Assembly (NCBI GenBank): GCA_014529385.2
Contig: CM043964.1
Location: forward strand, 132,285,420 to 132,349,419
Reading direction: 5' to 3'
Length of the DNA: 64,000 nucleotides
DNA from: Adiantum capillus-veneris
Lineage: Eukaryota > Streptophyta > Polypodiopsida > Polypodiales > Pteridaceae
The translations under genes and the position numbers were made by a program. Shown here piece by piece: positions 45,001 to 53,727 of the stretch; position 1 is the first letter of the stretch, and each line of letters starts with the position of its first letter. The notes under the pieces are model-generated. The model did no database searches. It saw only the letters and a list, made by a program, of their open reading frames with translations, and was not told the origin of the DNA.

Positions 45001-46514
45001 ACCTACACTCCAGCCTGCTACAAAGCTTAGTCCACAGGAGTGGTGCAGTGAGAGAGAGGAGTGTTGGGAGCTCATCAGTGGCCTGACACTCTGGTTCATC
45101 TGGCGGGCCCGCTGCTTCCGCATCTTTGAGGCTCGCCCTGTGCCACCAGCAGAGACTGTTCGTGATTTTTGGCTAGAGTTGATCCATACTCTCAAAGGAC
45201 AGCTTGAGGGACTACATGGCAGCTCCGACCGCATGCGGGAGCGTCGGGAGGCTTTCCTTCGACTCTGGCATCCTGGGCCTTTTTACACCATCGTCCAGGG
45301 TGGACTCCGATGGCATTACCGACCACCTGTGTGGCTCTTCCCTCCCCCCATTTCTTGATTTAGCCTCATTGTACATATACTGGTTTATTCATTGGGAGAG
45401 TCTCCCACCATGGTTGTTGTAGCACTCTCTTGAAGAGGTGGTTGTAGCCCTATGGGCAGTTTCAATAACTAATAGAAGAATCTTTTTCTTGGAAAAAAAA
45501 AAATGACGGCAATGGGGTACTCAGCAGGCTGTTTTGCCAGAGCAAAACATCCAGCGGCCCTTTTGCATGACCAAATAAGCGATTAGCTATGCAAACTCTC
45601 GTACCTTGGAATGCCGGTTTTTGAAATTTTGTAGAACCTTGTGGATATATTATTCCTCAGACAACTCAAGAATACCCATTTTCCTTCTCTCTCTTGATAT
45701 GCATATCAAGAAAATGATTTACTTCTCCCAAATTGTTCATAGCAAAGGTTTTTCTCAACATTTGCTTCAATTTGGCAATCTCCTTAATAGACTTTTCTAC
45801 AATTAGTGTGTCATCTACATATATGATGAGAATGAGCAGCGAACCATCACTGCCTCAGACTTTCCTCAGCGCTTCAGCCAAGAAAGGCTAGCGTTTTCAG
45901 CTTTTGATCGCTATCAAATTTCAGCCCTTGGCCTCGCCACGGTTGCAGATTCGAGCCATCGGCATCGCTAGCAGTTTCTGCATTCAGCCATAGCCTCGTC
46001 GTCGTGGACACACTACCCCAGCACCTAGTACCCCTTGTGTTCGTCTTGGCTCTTGCATAGCTCAGCATAGGGATCAGCGGTACCCCACAGAACCCATCAA
46101 TACCTCCTCCTCCTCGTCATCGTCGTCGACATAGACCCATAAGTACCGTCGTCGTCGTCGTCGTTGTCATAGAGCCCATCAGTACCTCGTCGTCGTCGTC
46201 GTTGTCATAGAGCCCATTAGTACCTCGTCGTCGTCGTCGTTGTCATAGAGCCCATCAGTACCTCGTCGTCGTCGTTGTCGTCGTCAACATAGAACCCATC
46301 AGTACCTAGTTGTCGTCGTCATCGTAGTTGACATAGAACCCATCAGTACCTCGTCGTCGTCATCGACATAGAATCCATGAGTACCCAACAGTACCCTAGA
46401 TACCCTTCGGTATCTCATTAGTACCCAGCATCAATAGCATTTGTGCAACAATAAAGAAAGTACTTCCTCTAACAACAGAGCAAGGGGGCCCTTGAGGGTT
46501 TGGGACCCGACATA

Positions 46515-46567
<53 letters not shown>

Positions 46568-46704
46568 CCAGGTCACCCCCCCCCCCCCCCCCCTTTTCCC
46601 CCCTTTTGCGCCGCCCCCCCCCCCCCCCCCCCTCGCGCCACTCTCTCCCAGCAACCCCGCTCGCACTGCCTGTGGTAACCCCCCACCCCCTTCGCGCAGC
46701 CTGC

Positions 46705-46740
<36 letters not shown>

Positions 46741-49700
46741 CACAGATTTGCCCCCTATCCCCCCCTTCCCACAGCCTGCAATCCCCCCCCCCCCCCGCGC
46801 TGCAGATTTTTGCCCCTCACCCACTCCCCCCCGGATTCTGCCCATATTTTTTAAAATTTTTAAAATTTTAAATTCGGCAGCCTTTCAAACACATCTGAAA
46901 CACAGCGGGCAATTTCTTTCATACAGCAGGCAGATTTTTCCAAATACAACAAGCAGATTTTTCGCGCAGCTTGGTCTTAGCATTCCAGCACATTCAACTC
47001 CCCCACAGATTCCCACAACAATGGATACCCTACCTTCAACTGTTGACAAGCCATCACCCAGTGACAAGCAAGAATCCAAATCTTTGCTCTTCGATATTGA
47101 TGGAGCCTTCTTGGAAGCAGTTTCCGATCTACAGAAGATCAAGGTACAAAAGAAACCACTGGTAGAAAAAGAAAAGCTTACAACAGAGACAATCTTGAAG
47201 AATACCTTCCAACAAGTGTCCCTCTATGACATGTTGCGGCTAGATGCGACTTTTAGAAGTGACACCCTTGCTGTTATTCAATCACTCTACCCCGGAGCAA
47301 GTCCTAGTGGTGGGCACATCCCAGTGCGGCCATCAGAGTCCTATATGATATCCCAACCCGCTGCTCCCCTCACTGATTATAGAAGCCCTCATCTCACCGT
47401 GTCCATCTTGGGGCGGCAATTCTCAGGAGTGATAGTGGATGGTGGATCTGGCATCAACCTTCACTATGTTAGCTCTAGGTCTACAGCCTACTCGCCTTGC
47501 TCCCTTCCACAATTACATTGGCCTAGCGGACAGTCTACCCAGTGGGCATAGTGGACAAAGTGCCTCTGCAGGTACAAGACTTAACCTTTAACTTGGATTT
47601 TGTTGTGGTTCGTCTTCCCCAGGTTGAGGGCGGATTTCCCTTGCTCATCGGTAGACCATGGTTGTGACACACTAAAGAACTTCATGATTGGGGAAATGAC
47701 GCCATGTGGATACATACTCCTGGCTCCCCAATGCAACCCATTCGCCTAGAAGGAGGCATGGATCCCATCGTAGAGCATAGTTCTTTGTTCCTAGAGACCA
47801 GCCTTGAATTGGAACAGCCTACTCCACCTGACGGGTCGGACGAAGATCTGTTGGAGTGGTTGGAGCTATCAAATCTATGCCTTGTTATGGAGCCTCTATT
47901 CAATCTTTGCCTGAGGGTACACCCTCTTTCAATGTTTCCACAGTAACTAAACCCAATGAGCCACCTAAGTCAGCTCAAAGGGTGGAGGTCATAGAACCTA
48001 CTCACCATGCGCCCTTGGCGGAAGCCTTTGGATTGGGTGAGCCTACAAAGATTCATAGTAGCGGAAACAGATCTCCTTTACAGGAGTTCACCCCCCCCCC
48101 CCCCCCCCCCCCCTCACCTCCCCATCATCAGCCCCATTGGTGTCTGCTTCTCTGACCAAGAATAAGCTCTCCTCTGTGTCTAGCGAACTCCCCTTCACCG
48201 AGCTTCCTCAAGACGGGATACAACAAAAAAATGTTGATTTCAAGCTTGATGAGTTCCCTGCTCATGGTGTCTCTGTGCTCCTTGACGAGGCAGCCTCTTC
48301 ACCTACAGGGAATTCTTTAGCAGTCCCATCTCCAGACCCAGTAAAAGGAAAGACACTTCTGCGATCCTTGTACCCACCCCGAGCTGCTAGACAAGATGTA
48401 GAGCAAATTGCTGTCACAGAAGATAAGGTTATATACCTAGATGAATCAAGGATATACCCAGATTCACCCTTGAAGGAAAGTGCAAGGTATAGACTCATGG
48501 TAGTCACCCACGAGACAATATAACCATCAGCTCCATCATGCATAGTATTGACTAAATACCACGACATCCCCACTAACGTCGTCAGTGCCCAATAGTGGGT
48601 GTAGAACTAGGCACAAACATATGCTCCCAAACACAACACACACCACCCGCACACACACATGAGCATACATCAACACAAAGTTCAGCGTGCTGAGTTTCTG
48701 TCATGACTCCGGAGATCAAGGGCAGACTCAGCCATAATGAAGCCTAGCACTAAGAGAAGCGTTAAATTGGAAAAATTAGCACAAAAGAAAAGGTAGTTGA
48801 TAGGGCATACGCACCACAAAAGATAGAAAGAATTAGCACAATATCAATTGGTCGTAACTCGGACGAAAACTTCACAATGTGAGGTCTGCATGTCCGCTAT
48901 ACAGAAGATAAGGTTAGCCTCATTCAAGGTTACAGAAGCATCCAGCAATACTGATTTTGGAAGAGACTCGTGTGTAAAACTATTGGGAAGACCAGTGAGT
49001 ATACTGCTATGTGGACCTTCTGTTGAGAATCAAACTACCACAAAATTGGAACAAGTCAGCTTCAGCTTTGCTAGGAGGCTATATGTGCATGTGCATCCAA
49101 AAAGACCTTCACCCTCATTGCAGTCCCCTACCCACCCTTTCACCAAACCACCCCCCCTAGACCCTATCCCCTCCTCGCCCCTACCCACCCCCTCCTCACC
49201 CCCACCCACTCCCCCTTTCGTCCTCACCACCCCTCTACTTCCCCCTACCCTCACCCACCGACCCCCTCCTTCCTCCTCGCCCCTCACCACCCCTCTACTC
49301 ACCCCTCACTACCCCCTAGACCCTATCCCCTCCTCGCCCCTACCCACTCCCCCTCGCCCCTCACAACCCTCTACTCGCCCCTACCCTAACCCCCTTGCCC
49401 CTACCCACCCCCTCTCTCCCTCCTCGCCCCCACCCACCCCCTCTCCTCCGCTCGTCCATACCTACTCCCTCTCACCCCTACCCTCCCCCTACCATCCCTT
49501 GTCTCTCCGCTCTCCATATTCACTCCCTAGACCACTATCCTCTCAACCCTTTCCTCAACCCTCCAGTGTTAGAAGCAACTACTACAGGTGCATTCAAGTT
49601 AAGAGTTTGAGCATTGCCTTGTAGAAAACCGGGAAATTTTCAAAAAGTTTCATTGCGGCGGAGGCTCCACGTGTCGATCTAAAGCCGGGAGCATTTCAAG

Positions 49701-51638
49701 TTTACCCTTATTGTCTTCTGTTCGGACAAATACCATTCGTGGTAGCCAACTCCATGCTCTTTTGGCTGCATTTACACTAGCGTCGAGACTTGCTGGGATT
49801 TGTTCATCTTGGTCAGTCTTCAGTTTCTACCTTCTGGACAGCTTACCACATTGAGGCAGGGTTATTGCTTCTTCAGCATATCTTGCAAATATCTACATTG
49901 CTTCATTGATACCTTCCTCCTAGGAACTCAAAATCTTCTTCAGTCAGAGTGTACTGCGTTTTTCCTGCTTGTTTCACTGTTCTCTCTAGTTTCAGTGTTC
50001 TCTCTCACCTAGACGGTGAGTGGTCTTGTGGCGGGCAACCTGTAGTAGGGCTACAGTGTCACTTGTGCAGGACAGACAGTTAGTTCAATTGGTCACAGTT
50101 GGTCAGGAGTTCACACTGGACGGACTCTCACCTAGGCAGTGACACGTGGCAAATTTTACAGGTGGTGGTCCAGTGGACACCGTGGCCAGATCACCACCAC
50201 CTTAGTTAGGAGATAGGCTTAGCTGGATTGGCATATCTGCCAGCTGTTGGTGGGTTTTTAGGAGATACATATGCGTGGTTGGTTCCAGTCGTGGGTACGT
50301 ATCATTATCCACTTTGTATGGTTTAGCGTCTAGTCTTGAGTCCTGGGTCTAGAGTCTATCATCTTGAGTTATACACAGCACGTCTGAACCATCCCTGCAC
50401 ATTGGAGCCTCGACACCCCCACTGTACCTTGAGTCCTGAGCTTGGAGCTGTGTGTGCTGCCAACCAAAGTTGTATGATTCTTTGAGCTTGTCGAGTTCCA
50501 TTCAGTTGAGTTGCAGCTCTGTTTTTAGTTGTATAGTGTCTTGAGTCATATCCCACTTCTGTGTTGAGTCATGTTTCTGTGTGATGTTTCTTCTGTTGGA
50601 GTGAGGTTTCATGCATATTGCACTGAGGAGCACCCACTCTAGAGAGCACGACACATCTTTTTCTCGCTACACTCATGATTTTGTACAATTCATGGCACCT
50701 TATGATTGGAGGCTAATCACTGGCATGAGTCTCATTCGCTATGTAACTTATTGGTAGTCTTCTCAGTATCACTACTTGCTTCAAATTATCAAAGGCTCAA
50801 ACAATGTTCAGCTTTCTATCACTGCAGGGTCAGTTCGAAAATGTGAGCATTAGAAATATGTCAAGTCAGCCAAACAACAAAACAGCGAGCAGACAAAAGT
50901 GAGAAGTCAGGTCTGAAAAAGACCATTTCAAATTTTAAATACTCCGTACATACTGGTGATATTCTATTGCATACAATCTATAGCAGTAACATTTATACAG
51001 CTGTATAGATAATGTGCAGACTAACATTGTCGTCGTAAGTTTGTGTATCAGATCGGCTATAATTACTTGGCTGTAACAACCTGTCATGTATGCTTTGTGC
51101 CACTGGTTATCTCTGGTAATACACACAATGCTTCAGTACTTCCTATAAATTCCCTTCGAGTGAGTTTCCTGACTGAACCACCCTATGTATAGGGGAGAAA
51201 CGCCCCAAAAGTGACCAACAATCCCTTCAATATATGAAGAGTTATTCCCCAAGTAAGAGGTGCCCTAGTGAAATGCCCAAACAAAACCAAATCTAGGAAC
51301 ATGCCCGAGATCCAAACCAAAGACTACCCTCACAAGGGCAAGCACAACCACAAAGAAGCCATTACTCCCTACCTCAACCAAAGAGATGACTCTCAAAAGT
51401 GACTACGGCAAAAGCTTAATGAGCAAACAATATAATTTAAACTTTCGAACCACACATATACAAAATAAAGGCGAGAGAGAAACAAAAGGCATTACTTTGA
51501 AACATAATGTTCATCACTATTGTCAGCGTTGCCACCATTGTCTGAATGAGATTGAGCATCAGAAGAAGCGGAATCTAACTCTGCATCAAGGAACGCTGCA
51601 AAATCTTCGCTCCCACCAGGAGAGGAAGGAACGCTCAT
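35666..51638 (-). CDS. CPL4: RNA polymerase II CTD phosphatase, CPL4/FCP1-like
   Basis: A nuclear Ser/Thr phosphatase that dephosphorylates the heptad repeats of the largest RNA polymerase II subunit. Eight exons on the minus strand join in phase: 51638-51496, 38404-38310, 38226-38096, 37961-37772, 37608-37310, 37178-36981, 36171-36121 and 36034-35666. Together they give 1476 bases, 491 residues plus stop. Order: an acidic N-terminus (EDFAAFLDAELDSASSD, typical of plant CPL3/4), a basic KKRK nuclear-signal-like patch near residue 53, Cys pairs near 78-101, and the FCPH domain with catalytic DLDHTLLNS (Asp154, Asp156). The ILDDTE motif lies near 280-285 and a BRCT domain at about 372-463. All introns are GT-AG and no stop or shift is seen. 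Intron 1 is 13.1 kb and full of retroelements. At 491 residues it fits the short CPL4 type rather than long CPL3. The gene converges with ENT. Confidence 0.9.
36121..36171 (-). CDS. CPL4: CPL exon 7 (51-nt microexon)
   Basis: Seventeen codons, DAKGGTQTYEGEQDVRK, lie between acceptor TTACAG and donor GTATTT. It supplies the DVRK that precedes the BRCT domain in CPL proteins and keeps phase 0 on both sides. Confidence 0.8.
36649..36695. repeat. Perfect 21-bp inverted repeat, 5-nt loop
   Basis: Arms 36649-36669 and 36675-36695 are exact reverse complements (the right arm starts GTCCAAAGCAGTGCTC). The loop is CCTTA. It lies in the CPL intron between exons 6 and 7, so it is transcribed with the gene. 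Confidence 0.85.
36981..37178 (-). CDS. CPL4: CPL exon 6
   Basis: It encodes VWPRNKDNLILMERYHFFGS, SCKHFG, an acidic loop EAEKDEGEDDG, and LLRQIHTAFFDGYYQ. It ends in phase 0 at donor GTGCAT. Confidence 0.9.
37310..37608 (-). CDS. CPL4: CPL exon 5 (FCPH core)
   Basis: Acceptor TTCTTTGCAG; it encodes PELRKETGLYNLHSLQ, MWTKLRPFVHDFLKEASRLF, LYTMGERIYAQTIAQILDP, LFGSRVISQGEST and VIILDDTEA, and ends in phase 0 at GTTAGT. Confidence 0.92.
37772..37961 (-). CDS. CPL4: CPL exon 4 (catalytic DxDxT)
   Basis: It encodes GLEVSNQEADRIRSNELEKI, then KLYLVLDLDHTLLNSARF with the DxDxT acyl-phosphatase signature, and ends KENI+G in phase 1 at donor GTAGGA. Confidence 0.92.
38096..38226 (-). CDS. CPL4: CPL exon 3
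   Basis: Acceptor ATATCAG; it encodes NIDANRCPPHPGYLHGLCIR then CGFLKTLDDIIDERNVALRY, and ends IHA at donor GTTTGT. The Cys-rich HPG...C-x2-CG stretch before RYIH is typical of plant CPLs. Confidence 0.88.
38310..38404 (-). CDS. CPL4: CPL exon 2
   Basis: Acceptor TTTTGCAG; it encodes NTKKRKHYESDLDDSLRHTL and SSKVVADNKCN, and ends in phase 1 at donor GTATGT. It carries the basic patch and the first Cys of a possible zinc site. Confidence 0.85.
38540..38690 (-). pseudogene. Copia RT/RNase H fragment, downstream half
   Basis: The minus-strand translation reads STPLPSYLKLSKEYSPKS across the LINE-A3 target site, then, after a shift, YAVKHILWYLDSMVTF. Both match Ty1/copia polyprotein after the RT (STPL...H/YFKLSKEQSP and AVKHILRYL patterns). 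It continues 45503-45850 once LINE-A3 is removed. It lies in CPL intron 1. Confidence 0.7.
39115..41014 (+). pseudogene. LINE-A3 ORF1 (DUF4283-like, CCHC)
   Basis: The ATG at 39115 starts MEAHAPPQ. An extra base near 39139, compared with copies 1 and 2, throws the frame. The frame read from 39125 then stays open to 40321. It has a conserved domain (LLQARLLAEVGKILDVQILG, QWRHGFDPASDVLVEEADIP, LRREYLPLLSRIG), a CCHC knuckle CFICRQMGHLAKACP at about residues 220-234, and a Gln/Pro-rich tail coded by C-rich DNA. After further shifts the final part (40410-41014) reads IPRGLTSIDIRRRWDFF and VLEFSHHMGELGVTDMLQTL, ending at a TGA that overlaps the ORF2 ATG. Confidence 0.8.
41011..41909 (+). pseudogene. 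LINE-A3 ORF2 endonuclease (APE)
   Basis: It starts MRIVSWNVQGLGGPQFQ, a textbook APE N-terminus, with LLMLQEHHL (catalytic Glu). A frameshift near 41220 and a TAG at about 41434 follow. It continues FLNIYAPNVASARAEFWSQI, GGDFNMLEDPSDRI, SRIDRFYTTDHF and SFSDHAPVILTV (SDH motif). A TAA near 41908 ends the segment (copy 2 has TCA). The enzyme would nick target DNA. The 10-13 bp duplications of LINE-A fit this. Confidence 0.82.
42018..43230 (+). pseudogene. LINE-A3 ORF2 reverse transcriptase
   Basis: The long frame 42018-43091 contains LRALPRGNCPGEDGLTPSFF, LIYLIPKEGGSLDEIRQWRP, TILNSVYKILAKALSLRIE, GTQTGFVKERSILDNIFTFW, LLLDFKKAYDRVDWDFLEG (catalytic Asp) and SVRQSCPLAPFLFLFYAEAM. A TAG at about 43090 precedes FADDSALYLDGQEANLHRCE (catalytic Asp pair). 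Another TAG at about 43211 follows. Confidence 0.85.
43231..44653 (+). pseudogene. LINE-A3 ORF2 thumb and connector
   Basis: Segments 43296-43634 (REGFRWIPPGTAVRYLGCQV, NFLWSGRDTQIARAKVAW-stop) and 43628-44116 (GGLGIIDPAQQSRALLGKLI) match the other copies. The stretch to 44653 is conserved in nucleotide sequence among copies but stop-ridden in this copy. Confidence 0.7.
44654..45358 (+). pseudogene. LINE-A3 ORF2 C-terminal domain (zf-RVT-like)
   Basis: Open for 234 codons. It carries CAACGHLVESERHCLWDCPS (C-x2-C...H-x4-C), then LTLWFIWRARCFRIFEARP, LIHTLKGQLEGLHGSSDR and the end VWLFPPPIS-stop. It is shared with copies 1 and 2. Its role is unknown beyond being the usual C-terminal finger region of plant LINEs. 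Confidence 0.75.
45503..45850 (-). pseudogene. Copia RT fragment, upstream half
   Basis: The minus strand reads LLILIIYVDDTLIVEKSIKE (YVDD active site), AKLKQMLRKTFAMNNLGEVN and then LELSEE-stop-YIHKVLQNFKN, the Ty1/copia RT palm and connector. It ends LSTPLPS at the LINE-A3 target site and continues at 38690. Several stops; no LTRs seen. Confidence 0.75.
46075..46400. repeat. (TCG)-rich minisatellite
   Basis: Tandem array with core CATAGAGCCCATCAGTACC plus TCG/TCGT triplets, repeated about six times with variable triplet number (46138-46375). It lies in CPL intron 1. Confidence 0.85.
46519..46840. repeat. (CT)n and poly(C) low-complexity block
   Basis: (CT)n at 46519-46562, followed by several long C runs separated by short GC-rich words. 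The proline-only frames here are not genes. It precedes a retroelement gag/protease frame. Confidence 0.9.
47021..48523 (+). pseudogene. Ty3/gypsy gag-protease remnant
   Basis: The frame starts MDTLPSTVDKPSPSDKQESK. It reaches a retropepsin-like segment, LTVSILGRQFSGVIVDGGSG (active site region D-G-G), and after a shift FPLLIGRPWL-stop followed by DWGNDAMWIHTPG, the conserved end of plant gypsy proteases. A later frame (48137-48523) reads SKLDEFPAHGVSV-like and KTLLRSLYPPRAARQDVEQI with no known domain. A 23-C run at 48091-48113 sits between them. No RT, integrase or LTR was identified. Plus strand, inside CPL intron 1 (antisense to CPL). Confidence 0.55.
48524..49119. other. No feature seen
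   Basis: Non-coding stretch in CPL intron 1, possibly retroelement-derived. Nothing supported. Confidence 0.4.
49120..49560. repeat. C/T-rich tandem repeat (CCCCTACCCAC-like)
   Basis: Degenerate tandem repeats of CCCCTACCCACCCCCTCCTC, almost pure pyrimidine/C on the plus strand. The apparent Pro/Ser/Thr-rich protein is a by-product. Confidence 0.85.
49620..50640. other. LTR-like non-coding block
   Basis: Mixed-composition sequence after the repeat, with no coding frame and repeated GTCTAGTCTTGAGTCCTGGG-like phrases near 50330-50450. It could be LTR or 3' non-coding DNA of the upstream gypsy remnant, but no paired copy is present. Confidence 0.25.
50641..51495. other. CPL intron 1, start region
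   Basis: No retroelement or coding frame recognised. This is the part of intron 1 next to exon 1. Confidence 0.4.
51496..51638 (-). CDS. CPL4: CPL exon 1 (start)
   Basis: ATG at 51638-51636. It encodes MSVPSSPGGSEDFAAFLDAE followed by LDSASSDAQSHSDN. It ends after AA of a Lys codon (phase 2) at donor GTAATG. The next exon supplies A, restoring Lys. The AAFLDAELDSAS string and perfect phase support the link across 13 kb. Confidence 0.85.
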
Positions 51639-51704
51639 GTCCTCCTACCATAACAAACAAGGATATGATTTAACTAATGGGACAAGCCACTAGCTAAAAA
51701 TAGT

Positions 51705-51706
<2 letters not shown>

Positions 51707-51778
<72 letters not shown>
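51707..51778. repeat. (CT)n microsatellite upstream of CPL
   Basis: About 36 CT units. On the CPL coding strand it is a (GA)n tract 69-140 bases upstream of the ATG, so it lies in the 5' UTR or promoter. It also borders a LINE-C end. Confidence 0.95.
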
Positions 51779-51782
<4 letters not shown>

Positions 51783-52024
51783 TGAGATTGTATTACTCGT
51801 TGTATCAACCCTTGCTCATACCCTGCACAGTTTCAATTAGCTGCTTAGCTCACTTCTAGTAGTTTAGGCTATTATAACAGCCTTTATTTTTAGTATCTCT
51901 TAATCCTTTTTGGTACTCAAGACATTATATCAGATTCACCACTTTGTAACTTTTTGGTCCCATAGGTCACCTTGGCCTTTTGACGACCTTAATATCTCAT
52001 TTCATTTCTCTCTATTGTCCCCCG
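51779..52024 (+). mobile_element. LINE-C 3' end
   Basis: A 5'-truncated copy directly after (CT)n. It contains ACATTATATCAGATTCACCA and the terminal module GGTCCCATAGGTCACCTTGG...GACGACCTTAATATCTC, then ATTTCATTTCTCTC. The sequence before the module also resembles the end of the 14412-17395 copy. Confidence 0.7.

Positions 52025-52065
<41 letters not shown>
52025..52065. repeat. Poly(C) run
   Basis: A 41-base C run between two LINE-C 3' ends. Confidence 0.95.
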
Positions 52066-52068
<3 letters not shown>

Positions 52069-52212
52069 ATTTTAGTTAGATGTTTTTGTTGTTTTTTCAG
52101 CTTTCATAAATATTGTATCAGATTCACCAACTATTGTAAACTTTTGGTCTCATAGGTCACTTTATCCTTTTAAGACGTTAATATATCATTTCATCTCATT
52201 TCATTCTCTCTC
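52066..52212 (+). mobile_element. LINE-C 3' end
   Basis: Second 5'-truncated LINE-C end: TTGTATCAGATTCACCAAC, then GGTCTCATAGGTCACTTTAT, AAGACGTTAATATATC, ATTTC repeats and a CTCTC tail. The tail is broken by the LTR element at 52213 and appears to resume at 57685. Confidence 0.7.
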
Positions 52213-53451
52213 TGTTAGGTGCAGCGGAATAAATGTCTGTGCTTTGCTCAAGATGAGTGCTCCAAACTGTGCTCAAGGTTCCTTTTGTTCTTGGTGGAAG
52301 GTAGAGTCTTCCGTTCTTAATGAGAGAATGCTATGTCACAAACAAAGTGAATGGACACTGTGCGTGCAAGTGTATGAGACTGAGAGATAGAGAGAGAAGA
52401 GAGATACGACACCAAAGACATTGTAAAACCCTCCTCCGAAGGCCCCACTCTCGTCGGCGAGAGTGGTCTACTTATGATTGCACAATCTGGTACAAAGTGA
52501 ATGCACGTGACTGATGCAAGTCTAGGCTATGTTGACGACGACGACGGGGATGACGACACCGACATAAGGGCTGAAATCTGCAATCTGGTATCTGCTGTCC
52601 AAAAACGCTATGGGCTGAAATCTGCGACTAGTCCAAAAACGCTGATTTTGGGGCTGTTTCTGTAGGTCTTTGTTGCTGAAAATCTGCAGGTTTAGGGCTA
52701 AACACTGAGGTTCTTTAAAGGCTGAAAACTGATGGTCTATCCGGGCTGAATCTGCTACTCTTTAGGGGCTGAATAGGCAGATGCTTCATTGCTGAAAACG
52801 CTGCCTAAATCTGTCAAAAACACTAGGTATGCTGGGTCTCTGCTGGCGATGGTGGCTGATGCAAACGCTAGGCAAGGGTTTCCAAAAACGCTAGCTGATG
52901 GGGGGTTTCTGGGGCGATGGTTGCTGATGCAAAAACGCCAGGCTGATGTTGTGGGTGGCGAGGTTCTCTTGCTGAAAACGCTAGGGATGAAGCTAGCAAA
53001 AACGCTAGGTGTTGATGTCTTTGCTTGGAGGGGATCCACCAAGTTCTTGTTGGAGAAGTTGCCTGCTGAGCTTGGCTCCTATTGCCTCTTCTGCCAAATA
53101 GTGCTAGTCTAGGTTTGCTTATATACAAACTTACTCAATTTGCCCTATCTACTTTCCAACAAAAGTCACTTCAAAATAATAAGTGAAAAATGGCAAAAAT
53201 AGGAAAAATAGGCTAAATACGCTGGAAAATTTCCCTAAAGGATTCTGATGGATTCTGATGGGAATGCTTATGATCATGCTGTGTGCAACCAGAGAATATG
53301 CATCTACACTAAGTGACTGGGCATGCACGATCTACGAATAGACTCACAAAAGTGCCAGATCACTTCTAAATCTAGACTGACTGGACTGACTGAACCCTGA
53401 TCATGCTGTAGCTTGTCCACGGACACGTAGGGTTGGATGTGTCACGTAACA
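52213..53451 (-). repeat. 3' LTR
   Basis: The left LTR is the 3' LTR of the minus-strand element. It contains a TATA box on the minus strand (TATATAAG, 53125-53118) and many AAAACGCT words. The 95-codon minus frame inside it also occurs in the other LTR and is probably not a gene. Confidence 0.92.
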
Positions 53452-53463
53452 TCCCCTCCTTTT
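53452..53463 (-). other. Polypurine tract
   Basis: The minus strand reads AAAAGGAGGGGA immediately before the 3' LTR. Confidence 0.85.
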
Positions 53464-53727
53464 CAAAGTAAGGTACTGGTACCGAACTGTATGGCGTCGA
53501 GGGAGATCACCAATAGCAAGGAAGCGACATGGAATGTGACTTCCTTGAATGCATACTTTTCATGAACAATCCACATACATGCGTGCTCATTCATGAATGA
53601 AACGTGCTCAACGTACAATATGTCATGCTTAGAAAAAGGGATCACATAAAGACACTAACTAAAATACAGGAAACGATCACGAATGAAACAATGCGTGCAT
53701 ATCAATCATGCGAACACATAATACTTC

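Larger units (their letters stand above)
38691..45502 (+). mobile_element. LINE-A copy 3, full length
   Basis: This is the most complete LINE-A (6.8 kb), flanked by the 13-bp duplication ATGACGGCAATGG (38678-38690 and 45503-45515) and ending in poly(A). The C-rich 5' UTR runs to about 39114, then ORF1 (39115-41014), ORF2 (41011-45358) and a 145-bp 3' UTR. It is inserted antisense to CPL in intron 1, within a copia fragment. ORF2 has several TAG codons where sister copies have CAG. Confidence 0.92.

Noticed and set aside
45874-46068. 64-codon minus-strand frame as an extra CPL exon
   Set aside because: Exon 1 (51496-51638) joins exon 2 in perfect phase without it, and it has no recognisable CPL motif.
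51386-51673. 95-codon plus-strand frame
   Set aside because: It is the antisense shadow of CPL exon 1.
52755-53112. Frames of 95-107 codons in the LTR, repeated at 57000-57357
   Set aside because: Both strands are open over the same LTR sequence and no domain is recognisable. Conservation is explained by LTR duplication.
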